Below, piece after piece: positions 1 to 10,200 of a DNA stretch of 64,000 nucleotides. The notes beneath the pieces are model-generated. The model was not told the DNA's origin. It made no database searches and saw only the letters and a list, made by a program, of their open reading frames with translations. The DNA comes from Avena insularis (taxonomy: Eukaryota > Streptophyta > Magnoliopsida > Poales > Poaceae), in contig CM042687.1 in NCBI GenBank assembly GCA_023614405.1, positions 68,926,992 through 68,990,991 of the forward strand. Direction: 5' to 3'. A program made the translations under genes and the position numbers. Numbering within the stretch: position 1 is the stretch's first letter; each line of letters starts with the position of its first letter.

Positions 1-1437
1 ATCCCCTTCTCAAATAGAGAAAGAAGAACCCTATCGCCTAAAGAGTGCTGGAATTTATAACTACAAGATGACTTTCTTTGCTTCTAAATCGATAGGGATT
101 CGAGACCAGGACTCGAGTAGGAGAAATTCCCTCCTGCTTCACCGGTGTAACACAAGTGGTTCCTGGGATTTAACTAACTAAGTGCTAGCAGTGATTTTAT
201 GTTGGTTTCATGGTTTCTTCATTCTTGTAGCATGTGTTGCATGTGTTTGTAGTAGCTTTGCAGATTCAGGACTATTGGCAATAGCCATGGTTTGTTGTTC
301 ACGTGTTATGATCTCGCTCATCAGATTGTTCACCCCTCCCCTGTTCAATGGCGTTGACTGGTAGAAGCACCAAGCTTTGGTACTATAGTCGTACTCGAGA
401 CCCAATTGAGAAGCTCACAAGTGACATAAGAAAGCTACGGGCATATACCCCTGCCCACTTCCTTCAACCACTCAGTATACCTTTTTACTGGAAGAGTCAA
501 GTGAAAGCAATTAGTTTAGAAGGAAGAGGAAGACCTAGGGGGCTTACATACTCATTTCCTCAGTAGGCGTAGCTTGGAGTGGGAGTAAGGTCAGGAAAGT
601 GGCCCAAGAGAGGAAGACAAACAAACCAACCAGCACGCAGGCAAAACTTCTTCATAAAAGGTAAAAAATAGACTTGGATTTCATGGGAAAATAGGTTGAG
701 GAGCCAGATCCTGGAGCTTTTTTTTGCTAGAACCATCCCAAAGCTGGTAATCTAGATCAGATTTCTAAGTCTCTCTTTTGTTTGTTGGAATCTCTAGTGA
801 GACCCTTTGATTTCCGAGGAGCTACGTTCGCTTCAAGGGCGCCTGGAATACATTAGGCGATTCATATTTAGCAGGAAGAATCCAACCTTCTACAAGACAA
901 TGCGGCCAGATGAAGAAGACTGGCGCCTACTAAAATAAGGGGGAGGTTAGAACCATGTTGTATGGCCTCATTAGGAGCCTATATCGCACTTTCTCGGCCT
1001 TGAGAAGGTGGATGGTATCGCTACCAGTATAAAATCTCATTTTATGCGATCAGACTCATTAGTGCAAACAATGCAATAGCTTTGGTATCCCTTGAATCCA
1101 TTGTAAATGATAGAATATTGTCCCAAGGAGCGAGGAGAGAAGATGAAAGGTTGAGTAGAGAAGAGGGAGTTCTAGTTAAGTATGCCCATAGATCTTGCTT
1201 CTAATTGGTTAGTGCAGGATAGTACTAAAACCATCACAACTCAATAGCGAGATGCACGAGCACTAGTTACACAAGTTACAAAAGAATTCCGACTAAAGGA
1301 GGGCTAGTTACTATTACACAAGAATGGGAACTATGGAGAGTTTTTGAGGCTGCAAGTGAGGTGTAATCTTGCTGAAACTGAAGACCAGAAAATTTCTTCT
1401 TGGTAGTAGTTACCCCTGTCAGAACCATTATCTACTC
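1..1437. other. Unclassified sequence upstream of truncated LTR
   Basis: No open frame here resembles a known protein; the longest are 60-72 codons with no recognisable motif. The stretch has no counterpart in the corresponding part of the 3' LTR at 7250-9640. Similarity between the two LTR copies begins abruptly at about 1438, at GGCCAGATCCTCCCT. It is therefore foreign to the element to its right: either a later insertion or old flanking DNA joined by illegitimate recombination. The text is less AT-rich and less repetitive than most of the window. An organellar origin crossed my mind but I could not recognise any organellar gene. Confidence 0.4.
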
Positions 1438-4400
1438 CGGCCAGATCCTCCCTCCCTTGCCCTAGTGGACATAGTCCACCCTACACCAACCCTCTTAGGT
1501 TTATAAGGAGAAAGGCCAGCACAACACCCCCTCCCTGCCTCATTTCCTTCCTCCCACTCCAGCTTACCTACTCAGAGCACCCTCTCCCTCTCCCTAGCTC
1601 TGCACTGGCCAGGAAAAGAGAAGAAAGGCCCCCTCGGCCACTCTCAAGATCTGAGCAGGGAGCTCCTTCCTTCACTCCTTCTACCCTACATGTTGTCGTA
1701 CTGAAACCTCCTCATCCTCCCCTACCTAACCCTGTCCCTCCTTTCTACATGCAGACACTGCAGGCACCAACTCCAGTGAGCTCCCACGCCCCTCCTCGGG
1801 TGCTCATGCGCGAGCAAGCTCCCGGCGCGGAAATCCCTCTGTGCTGCCCATCGTCGTGGTCTCCGCCGACCACCGCGTTGCCCTGCCCCCTCCACACCGC
1901 CTCCCCGCTCTCTGGTAAGCCTCCCCAGGACACCCTGAATCCCCCTAGGGTTCTTCATCGGCAGCCGCTCGTGCAGGGAACAAGACGGCCCTGAGCCGTC
2001 GGATCTATTATAATCAGACGGCCCAGGAGCCTCCATCCTCCTTCTCCCCCGTCCACTCACTGACCAGCGGGCCCTAGCCGGCTGTTTTCAAATTTCGCCT
2101 CCCGCATGGCATCTTGCCCGCTGTGCCGAAACACCTCTCCCGGCCCACTAACGCCAGGCCCCAGCCCGCGGCTCCTCTTTTAATCCTTTTTTCTCCAGAT
2201 ATGTTAATGATGCAGTTTACTTTAAATATTTTTGGAAATGTAAAATACCTCCAAATGCATAGATTTAAAATTCCTAGGATCCCTGAGTGCCTTGCCTAAC
2301 ATGCAGACCAAGTACCTTGCCCAAATAATATTCAGGATTATATTAATAATTAAAATCCCAACATGTGTCTAGATTACTCAAAATTTAATCAAGAGAGTTT
2401 GATAATTCCAAATGGCATGAACCCAATTGGTAGAAAGACATTAGCCATACCTTGCATGTCCCATTGGTCCCATATAAAATGGCTTCCTAGTTTCCCATTA
2501 GTAAAAATAACAAGAACAGTACATTTATGCACCTATTAATTTCTCTAGGTCAAACCAGAGATGGTTTTGAAAATATTCCAACTCTCTACATATATATGCC
2601 CATATATATCAAACCCTAGGAGCCACAAATTTATTGAGCTTTCTTTGAATTTTGGTGAATTAATCCTTTCTGTGCATGGGTAATTCACCAATAAATTTAT
2701 ATCTATAGCTCTGTAAATCCAAAGAGGGTGATTCCAATTTATACAGAAAGGTATTGCCAATTTCCTAACATGTTTATTTGGAATCACATCAAAAGCCCTT
2801 ATATATTTAATCTGGTGAAAAGATAAATATCATTCAGAACTGATTTTGGGAATTTCCTAAGGGCATTCTGGTAATTATTTTAAGTTGATTCCAACTCCTC
2901 TTGAATCAGTCCATTAAATACTATCTAATCATCCAAGTAAATAATTTTTGGAACTCCAGAACAATTCTAGTGAATTAATTTCCTAAAACTAGAGTTTTAT
3001 TCACTATAAAAAGCATTATAAATCAATGGTACTTGATAAAATAGTGAAACCACTTTTGTTGGTTTCATTTTATCAATACTTGTCTGATGGTATCATTTTT
3101 ACCCAATGTTAACATACATAACTTGACCTTTCTCTAAAACCCCTTAGCTAGGTAGTTCTTGACTATACACCTTAATTAGAAAATCCACAAATGCAACCAA
3201 AGCATTTACTTTGTATCCCCAATAAAATCCTCAATCCATACTGATCTATAAACTTGCTTTGTAAATTTCTTGTTGTATGTATTGGTTCTTGTATGCCTTG
3301 TATTGATTGAGGTGTTGTTTGTGTGCATGTATGCTCGATAACGGCGATTGTTGCATTCGTGTGCCGTCAAGAAGAAGGAAGTATTGGGTTATTCCATTAA
3401 TGATATTATTGGTTTTCTGGTATTCTAAAGAAGTCACGGGACATATCATTAGTCATAGGAAAGCCACCTTCTTGCTCATAAACCTTTGTCCTATTTTCAT
3501 ACTTATGCATGTTACCCAAATGGTTTATTTAAATTGCATAGTTTATTTAATTATGTTTTTATATGTGGGAATGTTTGGCTCCTCCAAACTACTATCCCCT
3601 TGGTACCATTAGATACATACCCTTTGATGACACCTAGTATTTCCTCTAGTAAGTTAGATGGTGTATAACACCATGCCCCTTTGGAACCCCGTTTTAGCCG
3701 AAGCAAAAACTATGGGATGGGAAAACCCCAGAAAAAGGCTTACAAAAGTGTTTTATGAGAAAACTCTGGTGAAGCTTGGCCTACCAAGTGGATTGGAAAA
3801 TAAGAAAGCTTTTGGTTTTACAAAATGGTCTAACAAATGATGGAGGAATTTTTTTTATGAAAACACACCGGGCTGGCCAGTTTTGAAGCTAGTGCAATTA
3901 ACCCGTGCAACCACATTACTCTGGAATGGGACGGGGCTGGACTGGAAGTTTGTCTAATCTGGTATAGGTGCCTCACACTACTACAGGGGCACAAATCCAT
4001 GGAGGGTGGGCCTTCTCTATTCAACGGTCCATGCGTAGCATCGACCGGGAGAAGGAACAAAGGGTCTTCGAGCCTCCACGTGATACTATGAGCCCCTCAT
4101 TGAAAGCGCACACCCGTCGAGGTGCAAAACATGCTCCGGTTGGTTGGTTACTATATAGGGTGTCCCGGTTTTGAGGGGATTAACCTCATAGGGTAGGCAC
4201 TCATATCGGAGAGGGCATCTGGAAGGTCTTGACCGGTTATTTGACCCACGATCGGTGTAGATCAGGGACGGGTAATCGGATGGTGTGGGTACAGTGTACA
4301 ACCTCTACAAAGTGTAAATCTATTCGAATAGCCGAGTCCTCGGTCATGGACGGTTGTGCTGGCCGTTGTACAGCGGTGATGGTTTTGTTTTCAAAAAGGA

Positions 4401-4708
4401 ATTCGGAAAAGCAATGGCTTGGAAATGTTTTGACCATGAGATGGTCGGAAAAAGGAGGAAGGAGTTTGGTCATGAGATGATCGGAAGGAAAAACAAATGG
4501 GTGACCCAATCCTAGTGTTTTCTTAAAAAATTTCAAAAAGGTTTCCAAATTGTTTTACAAAAGTTTTTCAACAAAGATATTGTAATGATACTCGTTGGTT
4601 ATGGATGTTGTAATGATACTCGTTGGTTAGGCTCACGGCTCACTGATCATGGGAACGTGAATTTTATGCATAACGGGTATTCTCGGACCGTAAATCCAGG
4701 GTGCCACA
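1438..4708 (+). repeat. 5' LTR of LARD-like element (3' portion only)
   Basis: Runs parallel to 9648-13019 plus 19949-20141: shared landmarks are the promoter-side block at 1440-2200/9650-10390, the GTGCCGTCAAGAAGAAGGA block at 3361/11556, and the end ...GGGTGCCACA. It ends with CA at 4708, immediately before the primer site. Compared with the 3' copy it lacks roughly 346 bp after position 4580 and carries a 28-bp tandem duplication (TGTAATGATACTCG starting at 4581 and 4609). Its first ~2.4 kb, present in the 3' LTR, is missing left of 1438. Confidence 0.8.
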
Positions 4709-4712
4709 GACT

Positions 4713-4725
4713 TGGTATCAGAGCC
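4713..4725 (+). other. Primer binding site, tRNA-iMet
   Basis: TGGTATCAGAGCC, the usual plant retrotransposon site complementary to the 3' end of initiator tRNA-Met, lies five bases after the LTR end at 4708. It fixes the orientation (plus strand) and the LTR/internal boundary. Confidence 0.9.
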
Positions 4726-5702
4726 ATCCTGACTGTAGGAGACCTTAGTTAGCATGGACGTTAGAAAGGACAACCCCTATTTCTAAAAACACCGGATTTC
4801 AAAAACTATGTTCCCAAAAGATTTTCGAAAGATTTCTTATCTCACCTTCTCTGACTTAAACGTTTTAAAATTTAAATCACTCTATATCTCGTCTACTTCA
4901 AATGTCCCGTTTTCAAAAACAAAGTCTGACTCACAGACTATGAATATGGAGATCCCGAAATAAAGAGACACCAAGGCAAGCAAAACAAATGAGCTACCAA
5001 CGACGCAAGACACTACAAGATCGCCCCACTAACTGAGTCCTTCATCGCCCCCAAATCAATCAAGGTACCAATGATGAAAAATGGGAAGACAGAAGTCAAG
5101 ACCCCCGTAACGTCCTTACTTAGGATTAGCATCCCCAAAATAGTATTCCCCTTATGGCGTGTAGTCACCCCTTAGTACATAGTACACCTTGTTTGTTTGT
5201 CCTGTGCTTGTATGATGCTTGTCTTGTGTTGCTTGTGTGTCTCAAATCACTCGATCCCATTTGTATGACCTATTTATTGGTGTATCCCGACGCGAGCCTT
5301 CGCAACCCCATAGCTGGAAACCTCTCCTCAGCAGGATGGCCACGTAAAGAATTACCCCGACAACTCCTACTCGTGCCTTAGTTCCAAACACCCCAAGAAT
5401 CCTGAAGAGAAGGATGCCCGAAGACAACGAGGCTACTCCGTCATCACTCAAAGCAACACAAAGAGTTCGAGTTAGGACGACCCCTCTGAAGCTAACATGC
5501 AACTACCTCGGCTGAAGAACAATAAGAAGCGTCGCTAACCATTAAAATAGCCCTGAGTTAATCCTTATGACTTCGTTAGGTAACCACAATGGCAATATAG
5601 TCGCAATAAGACGGCACTCGAAGACCTCAACTCAAGCATCACGCCTTTGCCCCAAGACGGAGGATCTACCCCAACCTCGACAACCCCAAGTACAGCTCTA
5701 AG

Positions 5703-5725
5703 GTGGAAATACTGCGTCTTTCCAC
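5703..5725 (+). other. Repeated hairpin, copy 1
   Basis: Arms GTGGAAATAC and GTCTTTCCAC around a TGC loop. Nine of ten pairs form; the single mismatch is T5710 opposite C5718. The loop and the inner GTCTTT arm are identical to copies 2 and 3, while the outer pairs differ in sequence but still pair. Confidence 0.65.
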
Positions 5726-6759
5726 TCAAAGCCATAAGACCGCCTACGAGGAGATAATCCAGGAAGGTCTTCAATCCAAGAAACTGCCCCAAGCACCACC
5801 TAGAGAGTCGTTAGAGGAACATAGAAATAGACCTCATCAACAATCCTTAGAAGTCTGCTCGATCCTTCCCAACAACCGAGACGTTTAGAATTAAGACAAC
5901 AAGATTACCTGACGCCATCAATACTACTCCCCAAGGAGTAGAAAGAAACCCAAGACATCAAGTTTCTCTGAAGATGTCGTGAAGCCCCTTCTCTGCTTCT
6001 ACTACTAACGACCCACCGAAAAAGACCTCCGAATATGCAAACCCCGCGACGGAGAATAAAGAATTGTCCCCTTCACGAGTATCAACCCCTCTTCAAGTCA
6101 CCACCCCCGGAAGATCCACTCGTCAAAGCAAAACATCATAAAAGGCACGACCCTCACTGCTGAAGAGATGACTGTCCATCATACCCCGAGGAAATATAGT
6201 AACCAAAGTTGGTACCCAACCCAAGGACAGCTACAAGATTCAAGGAGCACTCTCAAAATAGTCCTTCGTACCCTACCAACTCACTCTTCCAACCTCTAGT
6301 AAGTGATGGATCGTCTTGAAACCTGTTCAGTGAGGCGTCAAATACCTTCACCATTGGCCAGCGCAAATCCGCTAAATTCTGGATGAACCCTGCTAGATGA
6401 TATGCAAGAATGATGATGTTCTTTGCATGTTTGACCCACGATGTTGCATCAGACCGAACTCGAAACAATCCCTTCTAAAGGACTACGTTCCTAGATCACC
6501 AACCTCCAACGACATCCATCAACCCATCGGAGCCCTAACTTGCCTAGAACTAACTATTAGGAGCTAGTTAAACGCCTTTCACGATACATTTACTACCCCA
6601 AGAAGTGGTGTTAGTGCCCCGCATGGGGCGGATTATGCAAGGTCGACAGAAGATAACCACCTCCGGACGAAAGGTACAGCGCCCTCCCCCAGCATCAGCA
6701 TATGACTCCAATCAAGAAAGTCGGTGACTCCACCAAGAACACCTAGTGTCGAAATAAGG

Positions 6760-6780
6760 GGTAAAGACTGCGTCTTTCCC
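6760..6780 (+). other. Repeated hairpin, copy 2
   Basis: Arms GGTAAAGAC and GTCTTTCCC around a TGC loop, with one mismatch (T6762/C6778). The six inner pairs (AAAGAC/GTCTTT) are perfect. Confidence 0.65.
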
Positions 6781-7046
6781 GCCCCCAAACCCGATAGAAC
6801 CCCGGAGTCGAACACTAGTTATCGTTAAGTGATGACCACCCCTTCAAATCAGAGTCATTGAACCTTCAAGAAGTACAACAATCGACACCTCGCCAGAATC
6901 AGAGGATACTTCAGGAAAGCCCTTCACTTCAAGTCGACCGTACAACCACCAATCATGGTAAAGGATTGAAGAAGACTCAACCTATCGTCCCGCCTCAAGA
7001 AAGAAGGACCATGTCGACGCTAAACCGACCTAGAATCGTCCTAAGG

Positions 7047-7067
7047 GGAAAAGACTGCGTCTTTTCC
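7047..7067 (+). other. Repeated hairpin, copy 3 (perfect stem)
   Basis: Arms GGAAAAGAC and GTCTTTTCC pair without a mismatch over nine positions around the same TGC loop. One position has changed on both arms relative to copies 1 and 2 (an extra A-T pair), keeping the stem intact. Confidence 0.7.
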
Positions 7068-7213
7068 ATTTGTCTAAATCTAACAGCCCAATCAGAAGCA
7101 CTCAGCTTTGACCCGTAACTGACCATGCTTGTTTGCTAGAATATCTGTTAGTATCTAATAATTCCACCACTGAATTGCCAGGCAGATATTATCACCCAAC
7201 CCTACTCCTCCCT

Positions 7214-7249
7214 AATCTCGGGACGAGATTATTTTAAGGGGGGCAGGTC
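7214..7249 (+). other. Hairpin plus polypurine tract before 3' LTR
   Basis: AATCTCG-GGA-CGAGATT is a perfect 7-bp stem (7214-7230), followed by TTTTAAGGGGGGCAGG, the polypurine tract that primes plus-strand DNA synthesis. The LTR starts at 7250 with TGTAACATCCC. The same hairpin sits in the mirror position at 63928-63944 on the minus strand. Confidence 0.8.
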
Positions 7250-10200
7250 TGTAACATCCCAATTTCAGCAACCCTGATTTGTTGTCCAAAAATCAAAAAT
7301 TAGGGGGAACAAAAACTTTTTCTGGTTACATTGCAATATTTGTTTACTTGTTTGCTTGTGCTCATGCAACTTATTGTGTATTAGGCGATATACTTCTTAA
7401 CTCAACACTAGTTGGCAAAAGCTAATTACAAAAGAGATGTCTTGGTTCATATTTCATATTCTCAAATGTTTTGGCATTTCAAACTTGAGCCAAGATGATT
7501 TTGAGAAAACAAAAATACTCTATTAGTCTACCTCTAACAATACTATGGATAACTATAATATAATCTCCTTATGTATTCAAGACAGAACTCTCAACTACTC
7601 TTACCCCTAGGTTTTTTCAAAACCTTTATTCAAAACCTTTTCATTCTAGTCTTGGTAGAAGCACCAAGAAGCCCTTATCCCACTTAAAACCACAACCTCT
7701 TCAAAATACCCATCCTTACCCCAAGCTAGGCTTGATGGTAACCTTAGTAGTAGTTGATAAGTTTGAATAGATGAATTGCCTTGATCTGCTGTCTGATGAA
7801 TTGCCTTGATCTTTTGGTTTCATTGTTTGCTTAGGAACTAGAGTGAGATAATCTAGTAGCTCATCCCTTAGGACCCAATCTATGTTTGTGATCATCAATC
7901 TCAAACCAAGCATCCAAATCTGGATCTACCCTAAACCACCAAAGTGGCCATATCATCTCCTAATCAGATCAATTCAGAGATAATCCCTTTTGATAGCTCC
8001 CAACTCAATGAAGACCCAATCTAACCATGGATACTATCTACTTACTTATCACATCAACCTCGTACCTTTGATCATGAGATTGGAACCTAACATCCACTCA
8101 AAATCATCTGCACTTGTACTCTAGTCTAAAACCCTAAATCTGCCAAAATGGCTAAGTCTAGATTACTTATCTAGATTCAATCTTTGGAGCTCTACCTTCT
8201 CCAACCTATGTGCATTCTTGAGAATGTACTTGAACCATCTTGTAGTACATCATTAGTACTACCAAAGCACACTCTTGCCCTTGGATAGACCTTTCTGGTT
8301 CCCACTCATCCATGATGGTTTTGTAGTCAAGATAATAATCTTTTATGTAAATCTTATCATCTTGCCTACTTTGGGAGAAGCTCACATCTATATGGTACCT
8401 CCCCTTGACCAAATCTTTGCATGGTTATGATATACTAACCATGTTCTATGAATCCCTACCTCACTTGTATCCATTGGAGCTTTGTGATTCTTAAAACCCC
8501 ATGGTTTAGGAGGCATCATGACCACTCTGTTATGGCAGCCTTATTTTCAACAAAGTTTGCCATCTCTTCTAGACCACCTCAAATTCAATCAAGCCTAACT
8601 CTTGCTTGCATGATCATATATATAATTTGTTCTATCTATCCATACATCCCTTGTACCAAAGTGAGCTCTGACCTCACTAATCCAACCATGTTTATGTGGC
8701 ATGAAAATAACAAAACCCTAGATTCCCTAAAATCTAGTTTCTTCCCATTTCATCAAAATATTTCAAAACCCAAGTGGAAAATGATGTAGGAATCAAGTTT
8801 ACATCATATACTTTGGATATAAGCTTTTGCCAAATAATTTCCATAATTATTTGGAGCCTAAAACTATTTAAATTCTTTTTCTAGCAAAATCCTCCAAAGC
8901 TTGTCCTTAAAGGCAAGTTTGTTTTTCTCCATATCACTTTTCCAACTCAATTCGCAATTGAGTTATATATAACATACCCCATATTCCAAAATCAAAAATA
9001 AATATTTTTGAGCTCCCTTGTTATTTCATTTTGCCCTTTTTCTTAAATGGCAGAAACAAGAAATAATTACTTAAAAATACTTTTACATCTCAAAAAATTC
9101 CAATCAAATTCTATATTGTGTAATTTGGTATTTAGGACCATAAAACATCAAAAACTCACCTTGTACAACACAAAAATATCACTTTAGCTTCTATAAACTA
9201 CTTCTTAACTTTTTGAATAAATGAATTTAAGTGCACCAAAAATCATCTGAAAAATCCCAAATAAATTCCTAGGGTGTATCTTGATCATATCCACCCACTA
9301 GTAGCCTTGTCCCATCCTGGAAAGATCAAAATTCAAGCAATACTTACTAACCCCCAATTTTGGCAAATTTGATCATCTAACAAAAACCAATAGCAAACCC
9401 TCTCCAAATCTTTTCAAATCCTATCAAGGACTCCTCCATAGCCATCCTAACCCCTCTGGTCGACTAGCACTATAGCACTATAGTAGTAGACACCCATTTC
9501 TTTTTGTCTCTTGTGTTTGTAAGAGGTGGAGAGAGGCACATCTTGCAAATATCTCCACACCCACAGCCACCCCCTCCCCTCCACTCATCTGGTCGAGCAA
9601 CTATCCCACATACCACCCAGCACCACCCCCCCCTTGCCCAATCCTCGGCCAGATCCTCCCTTCCTTGCCCTAGTGGACATAGTCCACCCTACACCAACCC
9701 TCTTTGGTTTATAAGGAGAAAGGCCAACACAACACCCCCTCCCTGCCTCATTTGCTTCCTCCCACTCCATCTTACCTCCTTAGAGCACCCTCTCCCTCTC
9801 CCTAGATATGCACTGGCCAGGAGAAGAGAAGAAAGGCCCCTCGGCCACTCTCAAGATCTGAGCAGGGAGCTCCTTCCTTCACTCCCTCTCCCCTGCATGT
9901 CGTTGTACTGGGACCTCCTCATCCTCTCCTACCTAACCTTGTCCCTCCTTTCTACATGCAGACACCACAGGCACCAACTCCGGCGAGCTCTCGTGCCCCT
10001 CCTCGGGCGCTCATGCATGAGAAAGCTCCCGGCACGGAATCCCTTCGTGTCGCCCATCGTCGTGGTCGCCGCCGCGTCGCCCTGCCCCCTCCACTATGCC
10101 TCCCCGCTCTCTGGTAAGACTCCCCGGGACACCCTGAATCCCCCTAGGGTTCGTCACAGGGCAGCCACTCGCGCGGGAAAAAATATGGCCCTGGGTCGTC

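Larger units (their letters stand above)
4726..7249 (+). other. Non-coding internal domain of LARD-like element
   Basis: About 2.5 kb between primer site and 3' LTR without gag, protease, integrase or reverse transcriptase signatures in any frame; the longest open frame is 86 codons and looks random. It contains three copies of a hairpin built on GAC-TGC-GTC (5703, 6760, 7047) and a hairpin just before the polypurine tract (7214). In LARD elements the internal region is known to be conserved as RNA structure rather than protein, so structural function is plausible here. Confidence 0.7.

Noticed and set aside
1..1437. Organellar DNA insertion
   Set aside because: Suspected from composition only; I could not identify any mitochondrial or plastid gene, so I leave it unclassified.
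3968..3985. CACTACTACAGGGG at 3971 and 12168 as a possible CACTA transposon terminus
   Set aside because: It occurs at the same place in both LTR copies and no matching inverted end or 3-bp duplication is nearby; it is simply part of the LTR.
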